Assembly: GCA_938008015.1 (NCBI GenBank)
Contig: CALLMA010000049.1
Location: 1-43,766, forward strand
Origin: an uncultured Celeribacter sp.
GTDB lineage: Bacteria > Pseudomonadota > Alphaproteobacteria > Rhodobacterales > Rhodobacteraceae
Length of the DNA: 43,766 bases
Reading direction: 5' to 3'
The notes under the pieces were generated by a model. It was not told the DNA's origin. It did not search any database and saw only the letters and a program-made list of their open reading frames with translations. The position numbers and the translations under genes were made by a program. This document shows positions 8,436-18,736 of the stretch, piece by piece (position 1 is the stretch's first letter; each line of letters opens with the position of its first letter).

Positions 8436-9467
8436 ATGGGCAATGAGAGAATAACAACGATGGAAGAGTTCGCTGCCTTAAGTGGCATCTCTCGCCCGAC
8501 ATTGTCTAAATATTTTAATGATCCAGCCTCTGTTCGCAGCTCCACGCGGGAGAAAATCGAAGCTGCGCTCAAAAAATATGATTATACTCCAAACATTTAT
8601 GCAATAAATCAAAATAGAGAAACAACGCGGAATATAGGCATCGTACTTCCGAATTTATCGGATCCCTTCTTTGCTGAGATGGCGCGTGAAGCGGAGGTTG
8701 CCTGCTTTAAGGCGGGGTATACGCCGGTTGTTTTAAGTTCGCATGGCCAGCCCAAGCGCGAGATTGCAAATTTGGAGTTTTTAAGAACCCTCAAACCTGC
8801 AGGCGTCTTAATGGCGCCTTTTGGACGCAATTCAAAGAAAGAAGAAGTGCGCCGTTTGAGTAAGGAGTTCAAAATCGTATTTTTTGATTCCCAAGTAGAA
8901 GGCTGCGGATATGGCTACTTTGGAACGGACCGCGAGCAAACAATTGATTTGATGGTAGACTATCTGTGCCGCAGTGGGCAGCCACCTTGCTTTTTTGGAA
9001 TGGAGAAGCCTTTAAATCCAAATGCGCGCAAACTTCACAATGCTTATGTTGGTTATATGGAGCGCAATAATCTTGAGCCTCATGTTTACCTAGCGAAGGG
9101 GACGGGCTGGGATTTCGAAGAAATTGGCTTTAATGAAGGCGGCCGGATGATGGAAAACGGTCTTTTTGTGTCTAATACAGTGTTTTGCAGCAATGACCGC
9201 TTGGCAATTGGGATGCTGGCAGCGGCGTTTAAATTGGGCATTCGCGTGGGGATCGAAGCTGATTCCCAGATGCGCATTGCCGGCCACGATAATCACCCTT
9301 TTGCAAAATTCACCGGCCCGCGTTTGACAACTATAGCACAAGATTTCAAAACAATCGCGCATTCGGCGGTTAATCATCTGATTGATATTATGAATATCGA
9401 TCAGCCTGAAAACTCTTATAAAACAGTTGAATTCCCAGGTGAATTGATCATGCGGGACTCTGCATAA
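8436..9467 (+). CDS. LacI-family transcriptional regulator
   Basis: N-terminal HTH TTMEEFAALSGISRPTLSKYFNDPASVRSSTREKIEAALKKYDYTPN then periplasmic-binding-like domain NIGIVLPNLSDPFFAEMAREAE. Confidence 0.93.
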   Translation: MGNERITTMEEFAALSGISRPTLSKYFNDPASVRSSTREKIEAALKKYDYTPNIYAINQNRETTRNIGIVLPNLSDPFFAEMAREAEVACFKAGYTPVVLSSHGQPKREIANLEFLRTLKPAGVLMAPFGRNSKKEEVRRLSKEFKIVFFDSQVEGCGYGYFGTDREQTIDLMVDYLCRSGQPPCFFGMEKPLNPNARKLHNAYVGYMERNNLEPHVYLAKGTGWDFEEIGFNEGGRMMENGLFVSNTVFCSNDRLAIGMLAAAFKLGIRVGIEADSQMRIAGHDNHPFAKFTGPRLTTIAQDFKTIAHSAVNHLIDIMNIDQPENSYKTVEFPGELIMRDSA

Positions 9468-9483
9468 TTTTACGCGTGTAAAA
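9468..9483. promoter_or_regulatory. Candidate LacI-type operator TTTTACGCGTGTAAAA
   Basis: 7 of 8 base pairs symmetric around a central CG, directly upstream of a -35-like TTGACG; immediately follows the regulator's stop codon. Confidence 0.55.
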
Positions 9484-9489
9484 AATATA

Positions 9490-9519
9490 TTGACGCGAAT
9501 TAATTTTGTGGCCTATGCT
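9490..9519 (+). promoter_or_regulatory. Candidate sigma70-type promoter for the polyol operon (TTGACG-N18-TATGCT)
   Basis: TTGACG at 9490-9495, 18-nt spacer, TATGCT at 9514-9519; GGGAGG RBS and ATG (9552) downstream. Confidence 0.5.
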
Positions 9520-9551
9520 CTTCTCAATAGTTATCTTTGGGAGGAAAATTC

Positions 9552-10850
9552 ATGAGTATCAAAAAAACCATTTTATCAGCGACGGCCTTAACGGCGCTTG
9601 CTGGTGCGTTATCAGCGGAAACGATTACCATCGCGACTGTTAACAACGGTGATATGGTTCGTATGCAAGGCTATACGGATGAGTTTACAAAAGCGACTGG
9701 GCATGAAGTTGAATGGGTCACATTGGAAGAAAATGTGCTTCGTCAGCGTGTGACAACAGATATCACCACAAAAGGCGGTCAGTTCGATATCATGACAATT
9801 GGTATGTATGAAACGCCAATTTGGGGTGCGAATGGCTGGCTTGTCGCGCTAGACGACTTAAGCGAAGAATATGATGCTGATGATATTTTGCCGGCAATGT
9901 CTGGTGGTTTGAGCCATGACGGCACGCTTTATGCTGCGCCTTTCTATGGTGAAAGCTCGATGATTATGTACCGCACAGATCTGATGGAAAAAGCAGGTCT
10001 TGAAATGCCTGTGTCTCCAACTTGGGATTTCATTCGTGAAGCGGCCGCTGGCATGACAGACCGTGATGCGGATATCAACGGTGTATGTTTGCGCGGAAAA
10101 GCTGGCTGGGGTGAAGGCGGTGCTTTCATTACTGCAATGTCCAACTCATTTGGCGCACGTTGGTTTGATGAGAATTGGCAGCCTACATTTGATAGCCCAG
10201 AATGGTTCAATACTGTTTCATTCTTCAAAAGCTTGATGGATGATTACGGCCCTGCAGGCTATGCCACGAATGGTTTCAATGAAAACTTGAACCTCTTCCA
10301 GCAAGGCAAATGCGGCATGTGGATTGATGCGACTGTTGCGGCATCATTTGTAACAAATCCAACGGATTCAACTGTTGCAGATAGTGTTGGCTTTGCGCTT
10401 GCGCCAAACACAGGCCTTGGTAAAAACTCCAACTGGTTGTGGGCATGGGCGCTTGCAATTCCTGCAGGTACACAAAAAGAAGCTGCGGCAAAAGAATTTA
10501 TCGAATGGGCAACATCTAAAGATTATATCGATTTAGTTGCTGCGAATGAAGGCTGGGCAAATGTGCCTCCAGGCGCACGTCAGTCTCTATATGACAACCC
10601 GAACTATCAAGAAGTTCCTTTTGCTCAGATGACTTTGGATTCAATTCTTTCAGCAGATCCAAATAATCCAACTGTAAAGCCTGTCCCTTATGTTGGTGTT
10701 CAGTTTGCGGCTATTCCTGAATTTGCTGGCATCGCAAGCCAAGTGAGCCAAGAGTTCTCCGCGGCATATGCAGGGCAACAAACAGTAGAAGAAGCCCTTG
10801 AGAAAGCTCAAGCGATTACTTCTGAAGAGATGGAAGCAGCTGGTTACTAA
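9552..10850 (+). CDS. smoE: Polyol (sorbitol/mannitol-type) ABC transporter substrate-binding protein
   Basis: Signal peptide MSIKKTILSATALTALAGALSAE, family-1 solute-binding fold; followed by two permeases, ATPase and polyol dehydrogenases. Start set at ATG 9552 after GGGAGG. Confidence 0.9.
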   Translation: MSIKKTILSATALTALAGALSAETITIATVNNGDMVRMQGYTDEFTKATGHEVEWVTLEENVLRQRVTTDITTKGGQFDIMTIGMYETPIWGANGWLVALDDLSEEYDADDILPAMSGGLSHDGTLYAAPFYGESSMIMYRTDLMEKAGLEMPVSPTWDFIREAAAGMTDRDADINGVCLRGKAGWGEGGAFITAMSNSFGARWFDENWQPTFDSPEWFNTVSFFKSLMDDYGPAGYATNGFNENLNLFQQGKCGMWIDATVAASFVTNPTDSTVADSVGFALAPNTGLGKNSNWLWAWALAIPAGTQKEAAAKEFIEWATSKDYIDLVAANEGWANVPPGARQSLYDNPNYQEVPFAQMTLDSILSADPNNPTVKPVPYVGVQFAAIPEFAGIASQVSQEFSAAYAGQQTVEEALEKAQAITSEEMEAAGY

Positions 10851-10863
10851 GCTTCTAAAATTC

Positions 10864-10892
10864 TAGGGAGGCATGAAATTTATGCCTCCCTA
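10864..10892 (+). terminator. Intercistronic hairpin between smoE and smoF (TAGGGAGGCAT-gaaattt-ATGCCTCCCTA)
   Basis: Perfect 11-bp stem with 7-nt loop, 13 nt after the smoE stop; no long T-tract, so attenuator/mRNA stabiliser more likely than a strong terminator. Confidence 0.8.
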
Positions 10893-10952
10893 TCTTTAAT
10901 ACCCCATTCATCTGCAATTTATTTTAATTGTTTCGCATAAGGATTTGATGTC

Positions 10953-11819
10953 ATGGCGACTCAGCATTCTAGATCTGCGGCACGTATCATGATGGCTCCA
11001 GCAGTAGTTTTGCTACTAGGTTGGATGCTTGTCCCGCTAATTATGACTTTGATGTTCTCGTTCAAAAGATACCTTCCCCTTCGGGGTGGAGATTTAGGTT
11101 GGACAGGATTTGATAATTATATTCGCTTCGTGAGTTCTTCCGCATTTTGGCCCGCAGTTTCAACGACGTTGATTATCGTGGGGGCCGTATTAATTATAAC
11201 TATCGTATTGGGCGTTCTATTAGCGTTGCTATTAGATCAGCCGATGTGGGGGCAAGGTGTTGTACGCATTCTTGTTATCGCACCATTTTTTGTTATGCCG
11301 ACCGTATCATCGTTGGTGTGGAAAAATATGTTCATGGATCCCACGAACGGATTATTTGCCCATCTATGGCGCTTTTTTGGTGCTGATCCCGTTGCATGGT
11401 TATCAGAGGCATCTGTGCCGTCAATTATCATGATTGTTTCATGGCAGTGGTTGCCCTTCGCAACTTTGATTTTGCTAACAGCAGTACAATCACTTGATAG
11501 CGAACAGCTTGAAGCGGCTGAAATGGATGGTGCACCAGCACTTTCTAAGTTTGGCTATTTGATTTTACCACACCTGAGCCGCGCAATTACAATCGTTGTG
11601 CTTATACAAACTATTTTCTTACTTTCGATATTTGCAGAGATTTTTGTTACTACGGGCGGCGCATTTGGTAGCCGTACGCTGACATATCTAATTTTCCAAC
11701 GCGTCTTAGAGAGCCAAAACGTAGGTTTAGGGTCTGCTGGTGGCGTCTATGCGATCATTCTTGCTAATATTGTTGCCATTTTCTTAATGCGCATCGTCGG
11801 TAAGAATTTGGACGCATGA
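10953..11819 (+). CDS. smoF: Polyol ABC transporter permease
   Basis: Multi-TM protein with EAAxxDGA-type loop (LEAAEMDGAPALSKFGYLILPHL). Confidence 0.9.
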   Translation: MATQHSRSAARIMMAPAVVLLLGWMLVPLIMTLMFSFKRYLPLRGGDLGWTGFDNYIRFVSSSAFWPAVSTTLIIVGAVLIITIVLGVLLALLLDQPMWGQGVVRILVIAPFFVMPTVSSLVWKNMFMDPTNGLFAHLWRFFGADPVAWLSEASVPSIIMIVSWQWLPFATLILLTAVQSLDSEQLEAAEMDGAPALSKFGYLILPHLSRAITIVVLIQTIFLLSIFAEIFVTTGGAFGSRTLTYLIFQRVLESQNVGLGSAGGVYAIILANIVAIFLMRIVGKNLDA

Positions 11820-11831
11820 GGAGGATAGAAT

Positions 11832-12662
11832 ATGGCACGAGGAATTACCAATCAACGTAAAGCGATCAATACAGCTGCCGCATGGGCGGTAGGGTTGCTG
11901 ATCTTCTTTCCGATCCTTTGGACAATTTTGACAAGTTTCAAAACCGAAGCACAAGCAATTGCAGATCCACCGATTTTCTTAGGTTTTAACTGGACGCTAG
12001 AAAATTATGCGACTGTGTTAGAGCGTTCGAATTATGCACGTTTCTTATGGAATTCGATTTTCATTGCAGGCGGTTCGACAATCTTGGGTCTCATCATCGC
12101 TATTCCGGCTGCGTGGTCGATGGCATTTGTGCCCTCAAAACGCACAAAGGATATCCTTCTATGGATGCTCTCAACCAAAATGCTACCAGCAGTGGGTGTG
12201 CTTTACCCGATCTATTTGATCTTTATCAAAATGGGTTTGCTCGATAGCAAAATTGGCTTGGTCGTTGTTTTGATGTTGATCAACTTACCGATCATCATCT
12301 GGATGCTTTATACTTACTTTAAAGAAATTCCGGGTGAAATCTTAGAAGCAGCGCGGATGGATGGGGCTTCATTAAAAGAAGAAATCCTATTTGTTCTAAC
12401 GCCAATGGCGATACCAGGCATTGCGTCAACGCTTTTACTCAACTTCATCTTAGCATGGAATGAAGCATTCTGGACACTCAATCTCACAGCCGTCAACGCA
12501 GCGCCACTCACAGCGTTTATTGCAAGTTACTCAAGCCCTGAGGGCCTATTCTTTGCAAAGCTCAGTGCAGCATCAACTATGGCTATTGCTCCAATTCTTA
12601 TTCTTGGCTGGTTCAGCCAGAAACAACTTGTCCGCGGCCTCACGTTCGGCGCGGTGAAATAA
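11832..12662 (+). CDS. smoG: Polyol ABC transporter permease
   Basis: Multi-TM protein with [25 protein letters not shown] loop; MalG-like. Confidence 0.9.
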   Translation: MARGITNQRKAINTAAAWAVGLLIFFPILWTILTSFKTEAQAIADPPIFLGFNWTLENYATVLERSNYARFLWNSIFIAGGSTILGLIIAIPAAWSMAFVPSKRTKDILLWMLSTKMLPAVGVLYPIYLIFIKMGLLDSKIGLVVVLMLINLPIIIWMLYTYFKEIPGEILEAARMDGASLKEEILFVLTPMAIPGIASTLLLNFILAWNEAFWTLNLTAVNAAPLTAFIASYSSPEGLFFAKLSAASTMAIAPILILGWFSQKQLVRGLTFGAVK

Positions 12663-12673
12663 GGAATAATCAC

Positions 12674-13678
12674 ATGGGACAAATTCAACTGAACCAAGTC
12701 ACGAAAACTTTTGGCAACGTCAATGTGATCCCGCCTCTTGATTTAACAATTCATGATGGTGAGTTTACAGTCTTCGTTGGGCCTTCTGGATGCGGTAAAT
12801 CAACGCTCTTGCGTATGATCGCCGGATTAGAAGATCTCACAACTGGATCGATTTCAATTGATGGAGTTGATGCAACAGATACGCCACCGGCCAAACGCGG
12901 CCTTGCGATGGTCTTTCAGTCATATGCGCTTTATCCGCATATGTCTGTGCGCAAGAATATCGCATTCCCAATGCGCATGGCGAAAATGCCAGAAGATGAG
13001 CAAAATAGACGTATCGAAGCGGCTGCGAAGGCCCTTAATCTGACGGATTACTTAGATCGCCGCCCAGGCCAGCTTTCAGGCGGGCAGCGGCAGCGCGTTG
13101 CCATTGGGCGTGCGATTGTTCGTGAACCTTCGGCCTTTTTGTTTGATGAACCTTTATCAAACCTTGATGCAGCTCTGCGCGTTGGCATGCGCCTCGAGAT
13201 TACAGAGATGCATGAGCGCCTCAAAACCACCATGATTTATGTGACACATGATCAGGTGGAAGCGATGACAATGGCGGATAAGATCGTTGTGCTTCGCGCA
13301 GGCATCATCGAACAAGTCGGATCGCCTTTGGAGCTCTATCATTCGCCTCAAAATGAGTTTGTTGCGAGTTTTATCGGCTCGCCAAAGATGAACCTGATTA
13401 AGGGCGAAGAAGCGGCGAAACATGGTGCGGCGACAATTGGCATCCGTCCTGAGCATACAGGCGTTTCGATGACGGAAGGCATGTGGAAAGGCCGCGTAGG
13501 CGTTTCTGAGCACCTTGGCTCTGACACGTTTATCCACGTTCATGATACCGGCCTTGCTGACATGATCACGGTGCGTATTAACGGCGATGTTCAAGTCAAA
13601 CATGGCGATACGATATACCTGAATCCTGAACTAGATAAATTGCATAAATTTGGTGCAGACGGGAAGCGGATCGACTGA
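12674..13678 (+). CDS. smoK: Polyol ABC transporter ATP-binding protein
   Basis: Walker [12 protein letters not shown]; signature [17 protein letters not shown]; Walker [14 protein letters not shown]. Confidence 0.95.
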   Translation: MGQIQLNQVTKTFGNVNVIPPLDLTIHDGEFTVFVGPSGCGKSTLLRMIAGLEDLTTGSISIDGVDATDTPPAKRGLAMVFQSYALYPHMSVRKNIAFPMRMAKMPEDEQNRRIEAAAKALNLTDYLDRRPGQLSGGQRQRVAIGRAIVREPSAFLFDEPLSNLDAALRVGMRLEITEMHERLKTTMIYVTHDQVEAMTMADKIVVLRAGIIEQVGSPLELYHSPQNEFVASFIGSPKMNLIKGEEAAKHGAATIGIRPEHTGVSMTEGMWKGRVGVSEHLGSDTFIHVHDTGLADMITVRINGDVQVKHGDTIYLNPELDKLHKFGADGKRID

Positions 13679-14448
13679 TGCGCCTTGAGGGTAAAATAGC
13701 ATTGATTACAGGAGCTGCCAGAGGCATAGGTTTCGCATTTGCGCAGCGTTATGTGGCAGAAGGGGCTCGTGTAATCATTGCGGATATCAATTTTGAGGGG
13801 GCTCAAGTGGCTGCCTCAAAACTCGGCGAAGCGGCCTTTGCAGTTGAGCTGGATGTGACGGATCAACAAAGTATTCATGCAGCTATAGATAAGGCTGTAG
13901 AAAAATGCGGTCATATCGATGTGTTAATCAATAATGCGGCCATTTTTACCGCCGCTGAATTGCAAAATATAAAGCGCGACGACTATGCGAGCGTTTTTGA
14001 TGTCAATGTTTCGGGCGTTTTGTTCATGATGCAAGCCGTCAGTAAGCACATGATTGAGACGAAAACCAAAGGCCGGATTATCAATATGGCATCGCAAGCA
14101 GGGCGCCGCGGCGAAGCGCTTGTTGCAGTATATTGCGCCTCAAAGGCTGCGGTGATTAGCCTCACGCAATCAGCGGGCCTAAGTTTAATAAAGCACGGTA
14201 TTAATGTGAATGCTATTTCACCCGGTGTTGTCGATGGCGAGCATTGGGATGGTGTGGATCAATATTTTTCACAACTAGAAAAAAAAGAAGTGGGACAAAA
14301 AAAGGCCGAGGTGGGCGAGGCCGTTCCATATGGGCGCATAGGAATTGCGGAAGATCTAACTGGGATGGCAGTTTTTCTGGCGTCAGATGACGCGGATTAT
14401 GTTGTCGCTCAAACATATAATGTGGATGGTGGGCAATGGATGAGTTAA
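13678..14448 (+). CDS. smoS: SDR-family sorbitol (polyol) dehydrogenase
   Basis: TGAARGIGFAFA, NNAAIF, YCASKAAVISLTQSAG; start overlaps smoK stop (TGATG). Confidence 0.88.
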   Translation: MRLEGKIALITGAARGIGFAFAQRYVAEGARVIIADINFEGAQVAASKLGEAAFAVELDVTDQQSIHAAIDKAVEKCGHIDVLINNAAIFTAAELQNIKRDDYASVFDVNVSGVLFMMQAVSKHMIETKTKGRIINMASQAGRRGEALVAVYCASKAAVISLTQSAGLSLIKHGINVNAISPGVVDGEHWDGVDQYFSQLEKKEVGQKKAEVGEAVPYGRIGIAEDLTGMAVFLASDDADYVVAQTYNVDGGQWMS

Positions 14449-15905
14449 TTCCTCTTTTAAATGCAAATTTAGACCAAATTAAATATGAAAAGCCGCGCTA
14501 TGATCGCTCTCAACTGACGGCTGGGATTGTGCATATTGGCGTTGGTAATTTTCATAGAGCGCATCAAGCTTGGTATTTGCACCGTTTGATGCAGCAGGGC
14601 TTGGCGCATGATTGGGCCATCATTGGCGCGGGCGTGCGCGCATATGATGGTGCGATGCGTGAAAAGCTCAAAAGCCAAGATTGTCTTACAACTTTGCTTT
14701 CTTTAGACCCCAAAGAACAAAGCATCGAAATCATCGGGCCGATGATTGATTACATAGAGATTGAAGCTGGAAATGCACCTCTTATTGAGGCGATGTCTCG
14801 GCCAGAAATTCGGATTGTTTCTTTAACAATAACGGAGGGTGGATATTATATTGATCCTGTAACAGGCCACTTTGATCTCCATCATGCAGATATTGTTCAT
14901 GATATCCAAAATCCAGATCAACCAAGCACGGCATTTGGTGCAATTATTGCGGCCTTAAAAATAAGAAGAGAAGAGGGCCGTGGGCCTTTGAGCTTGCAAT
15001 CATGTGATAATATTCAAGGAAATGGCAATGTCCTCAAGGCAACAATTCTTGGCTTGGCGCGTGCTATAGACTCTCAGTTGAGCGATTGGATCAATGAGAA
15101 CGTGAGTTTCCCTAATTCCATGGTTGACTGCATCGCGCCCTCGATTGGCGCAGATGAGATTGACCGCATATCAGATTTTGGGATCAAAGATGTCGCGCCT
15201 GTGATGCATGAGCCGTTTAGATTTTGGGTAAGCGAAGATAATTTCTGCGCCTCGCGGCCACCGTGGGAAAAATCGGGTATGATCTTGACGCAAGATGTCC
15301 ATACATATGAGGCGATGAAATTGCGTTTGCTCAATGGCGGTCATCAACTTCTCGCAAATGCAGGAGAACTCTTGGGGCTGGAGACAATAGCGGATTGTAT
15401 GTCTCACACACAAGTGAGCGCCTTCTTTAAAAAGGTCGCACAAAATGAAATCGCGCCCTATGTCCGTGCGGTGCCGCAAGTCACACCGTCAGACTATATC
15501 GAACAAATTTCTGTGCGCTTCATGAATCCACAAATCAAAGATTCGACGCGCCGCGTTGCTTTTGATGGCAGCTCTAGGCATCCTGGCTTTTTATTGCCTT
15601 CTATTAAAGAGGGCATAGAAGCAGGTACAAGCATTGAAGGGCTCGCCCTTTCTCAAGCGCTGTGGGCGCGTATGTGCGCAGGCGTGAGAGAAGATCAAAG
15701 CGCGATTGAAGCGAACGACCCAAATTGGAAATATCTGAACGAGGTTGCAAATCGGGCTATATTAGACCCTATTCAATGGCTTGAAGGGAATGATTGCTAT
15801 GCGCAGATTGCGCATCATCAAGACTTCCGTGAATCTTTTGTTAGGTGGATGCATTCTTTGCGTGATAAAGGCACATTGATCACTTTGAATGAATATCTAG
15901 CTTAA
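14436..15905 (+). CDS. mtlK: Mannitol 2-dehydrogenase family polyol dehydrogenase
   Basis: GIVHIGVGNFHRAHQAWYLHRLM; ITEGGYYID; SCDNIQGNG; KLRLLNGGHQLLA; overlaps smoS 3' end by 13 nt. Confidence 0.93.
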   Translation: MDELIPLLNANLDQIKYEKPRYDRSQLTAGIVHIGVGNFHRAHQAWYLHRLMQQGLAHDWAIIGAGVRAYDGAMREKLKSQDCLTTLLSLDPKEQSIEIIGPMIDYIEIEAGNAPLIEAMSRPEIRIVSLTITEGGYYIDPVTGHFDLHHADIVHDIQNPDQPSTAFGAIIAALKIRREEGRGPLSLQSCDNIQGNGNVLKATILGLARAIDSQLSDWINENVSFPNSMVDCIAPSIGADEIDRISDFGIKDVAPVMHEPFRFWVSEDNFCASRPPWEKSGMILTQDVHTYEAMKLRLLNGGHQLLANAGELLGLETIADCMSHTQVSAFFKKVAQNEIAPYVRAVPQVTPSDYIEQISVRFMNPQIKDSTRRVAFDGSSRHPGFLLPSIKEGIEAGTSIEGLALSQALWARMCAGVREDQSAIEANDPNWKYLNEVANRAILDPIQWLEGNDCYAQIAHHQDFRESFVRWMHSLRDKGTLITLNEYLA

Positions 15906-15940
15906 CGGCGATTTATGCACATGGCGTTGGAGGGGCAGAA

Positions 15941-17416
15941 ATGTTTCTGGGAATTGACTTAGGCACTTCAGCTATTAAGGCATGCATCCTTGATCACGGC
16001 GGTAAGATTGTCGGTACATCAACGGTCCCCCTAGAGGTTTCCCAGCCCATGAAGGGGGCAAGTGAGCAAAATTGCGAAGAGTGGTGGCAAGCCTGCTGCA
16101 AGGCGGTCAATGGGCTACAATCAGAGCTGCGAGGCAATATCCTGGGGATTGGCTTTTCGGGGCAAATGCATGGGGCGGTTGTTTTAGATCGGGAATATAA
16201 ACCCGTTCGTCCAGTTATGCTGTGGAATGATGCGCGATCATCGGCACAATGCGCGGCTTTAGAGACTAAATTTAAAAACTTAGGCGAAATAACAGGCGTT
16301 CCAACGATGGCAGGTTTTACTGCGCCAAAGTTGATGTGGATTAAAGAACATGAACCAGAGTTATTCACGAAAATAAAACATATTTTACTCCCGAAAGACT
16401 ATCTCGGCCTGCGTATGCATGGTCAGCTTGTCACTGATCCTTCTGATGCTGCTGGCACAAGCTTATTCGACCAAAAGAAACGCCAATGGTCAGATGAGAT
16501 CTGTCGGGCCTGTGGGATTGATATTCAATGTTTGCCGCGTGTTTTGAGTGGCAATGAAGCCGTTGGACCTCTTTTGAGCGTCCCCGCCAAAGAACTTGGG
16601 TTGAAAGAGGGAATTCCAATTGTTGCGGGTGCTGGGGATGCTGCGGCTGGGGCGATTGGAATTGGGGCCATTGCCGATGGGGATGGCTTTATTTCCTTGG
16701 GCACTTCTGGTCAGTTATTTTTAACGGTTGATGCGTATAAATCTGGATATAAAAATTGTATCCACAGCTACGCGCATACATTGCCTGATAAGTGGTTTTA
16801 TATGGCGGCCATGCTCAACGGAGCACGCCCTATTGCTTGGCTGTCTGAGCTTTTGAAGCGTCCAATTGATGAGCTTATGCGCGAAGCAGAAGCAGCTGAG
16901 GCTGGCCCTTTGTTTTTGCCTTATCTTACGGGAGAAAGGACGCCGCATGGAGATAGCGATATTCGAGCTGGTTTCGCACTTCTTGATGAGACAACAACCC
17001 ACGGCAATTTGATGTATTCTGTCGTAGAGGCGATTGCGTTTTCATTCGCGGATGCGATTGAAGCCTTATCAAAAACGCGCGTACCGCCGAAAAATTTGCT
17101 TGTTATAGGGGGTGGAACGCGTAGCGATTTCTTATTGCAAAAAATTGCGGACGCCATTGGTTGCACCCTTCATATCTCAAAAGAGGCGAATGTTGGCCCT
17201 GCGCTAGGGGCGGCGCGTTTGGCTGCATCTGGGGTTCAAGCCAATACGATAATGAGCTTTGAAAAGCCTAGCATCGTAAAGGTTTTCCGGCCAAGCGTGC
17301 AAGAAAACCAAAGAATGGCAAAGCGCTTTTTGGCTTACCGCGAGCTATACAGCGCTTTGAGATCTGTGCAAAAAAAACTCATGCACGAAGAAGATCTTCC
17401 TAACCCTAGCGCATAG
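15941..17416 (+). CDS. xylB: Xylulokinase (FGGY family)
   Basis: MFLGIDLGTSAIKACILD; GFSGQMHGAVVLD; MLWNDARS; GAGDAAAGAIGIG; GGGTRSDFLLQKIADAIG. Confidence 0.93.
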   Translation: MFLGIDLGTSAIKACILDHGGKIVGTSTVPLEVSQPMKGASEQNCEEWWQACCKAVNGLQSELRGNILGIGFSGQMHGAVVLDREYKPVRPVMLWNDARSSAQCAALETKFKNLGEITGVPTMAGFTAPKLMWIKEHEPELFTKIKHILLPKDYLGLRMHGQLVTDPSDAAGTSLFDQKKRQWSDEICRACGIDIQCLPRVLSGNEAVGPLLSVPAKELGLKEGIPIVAGAGDAAAGAIGIGAIADGDGFISLGTSGQLFLTVDAYKSGYKNCIHSYAHTLPDKWFYMAAMLNGARPIAWLSELLKRPIDELMREAEAAEAGPLFLPYLTGERTPHGDSDIRAGFALLDETTTHGNLMYSVVEAIAFSFADAIEALSKTRVPPKNLLVIGGGTRSDFLLQKIADAIGCTLHISKEANVGPALGAARLAASGVQANTIMSFEKPSIVKVFRPSVQENQRMAKRFLAYRELYSALRSVQKKLMHEEDLPNPSA

Positions 17417-17435
17417 GATTAGGCATTATTTTTAT
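17399..17435 (+). terminator. Candidate intrinsic terminator overlapping the xylB stop codon
   Basis: CCTAACCCTA-gcgca-TAGGATTAGG (one mismatch) followed by cattattttta; the TAG stop forms part of the stem. Confidence 0.55.
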
Positions 17436-18736
17436 AACATAAATCGGCTTACGTCCGTTTGCGTCGCCATATCTTTAATGTGCTTTTGGACATATTCAGC
17501 GTTGATTTCGACATTAGAGCCTGATTGATCAGGTGCGTCGAATGATAATTCCTCAAACACGCGCTCCATAATTGTATATAAGCGCCGCGCTCCGATGTTT
17601 TCGACCGTCGTATTCACGTTGGCAGCGATCTTCGCGATTGCCTCTATGCCTTCAGACGTAAAGCTGACTGTAATGTCTTCAGTGCCTAACAGAGCTGAAT
17701 ATTGCAATGTGAGTGCATTATCGGTTTGGCTTAAAATCTTGATGAAATCATCTTCAGTGAGCGCACGAAGTTCCACTCGGATCGGCAAGCGGCCTTGAAG
17801 CTCAGGAAGCAAATCAGATGGTTTTGCAACATGGAAAGCACCTGAGGCGATGAACAGAATATGGTCTGTTTTTACAGTGCCGTATTTTGTTGAAACACTT
17901 GTCCCCTCAATGAGCGGCAATAGATCACGTTGCACGCCCTCACGAGAGACTTCGCCACCGCGTGCATCACTGCGCGCACAAACTTTATCTATTTCGTCTA
18001 GAAACACAATGCCACGCGTTTCAACGGCTTGAAGTGCAGCCTGATTGACAGCGTCATCATCTAAGAGCTTATCAGCTTCTTCTGAAAGCAAAAGATCGTG
18101 GCTTTGAGCAACGGTCATTTTCTTTTTGACAGTGCGAGATCCGAAAGCCTTGCCGAAAATATCACTGATATTCATCGCGCCGCCCATTTGAGGTTGGCCA
18201 GGAATTTCAATCATCCCCACAGAAGGCGCGGCATCTTGAACTTCTAGTTCGATTTCAGTGTCGTCCAGCTCACCATTGCGCAGCTTGCGGCGGAACATTT
18301 CGCGCGTTTGCTCTCGCGCATCAGAGCCTGCAATCGCCTCAATGACACGGCTTTCGGCCTCTTCAAGGGCTTTGGCTTTGACATCCTCACGCATCTGCTC
18401 GCGCGTTTGAACGATAGCGGCTTCCATAAGATCGCGAATAATCTGCTCTACATCGCGGCCAACGTAGCCAACTTCCGTAAATTTTGTGGCCTCAACCTTC
18501 ACAAAGGGAGCTTTGGCCAGCTTCGCTAAACGGCGAGAAATTTCCGTTTTCCCAACGCCAGTTGGTCCAATCATCAAAATGTTTTTGGGGTAGATTTCTT
18601 CGCGTAGCTCTTCATCAAGTTGTTGATGGCGCCAGCGATTTCTTAAAGCAACGGCCACAGCGCGCTTTGCATCTTTTTGACCTATGATAAAGCGATCAAG
18701 CTCTGAGACAATTTCGCGGGGAGTTAATTCAGTCAT
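17432..18736 (-). CDS. hslU: ATP-dependent protease ATPase subunit HslU
   Basis: [34 protein letters not shown]-type start; [39 protein letters not shown]. Confidence 0.97.
   Translation of the reverse strand: MTELTPREIVSELDRFIIGQKDAKRAVAVALRNRWRHQQLDEELREEIYPKNILMIGPTGVGKTEISRRLAKLAKAPFVKVEATKFTEVGYVGRDVEQIIRDLMEAAIVQTREQMREDVKAKALEEAESRVIEAIAGSDAREQTREMFRRKLRNGELDDTEIELEVQDAAPSVGMIEIPGQPQMGGAMNISDIFGKAFGSRTVKKKMTVAQSHDLLLSEEADKLLDDDAVNQAALQAVETRGIVFLDEIDKVCARSDARGGEVSREGVQRDLLPLIEGTSVSTKYGTVKTDHILFIASGAFHVAKPSDLLPELQGRLPIRVELRALTEDDFIKILSQTDNALTLQYSALLGTEDITVSFTSEGIEAIAKIAANVNTTVENIGARRLYTIMERVFEELSFDAPDQSGSNVEINAEYVQKHIKDMATQTDVSRFML

Noticed and set aside
13157-13603. 148-aa antisense ORF in smoK
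   Set aside because: Antisense shadow of the ABC ATPase gene; no independent start signals or motifs.
15994-16368. 124-aa antisense ORF in xylB
   Set aside because: Shadow ORF opposite a conserved kinase domain.
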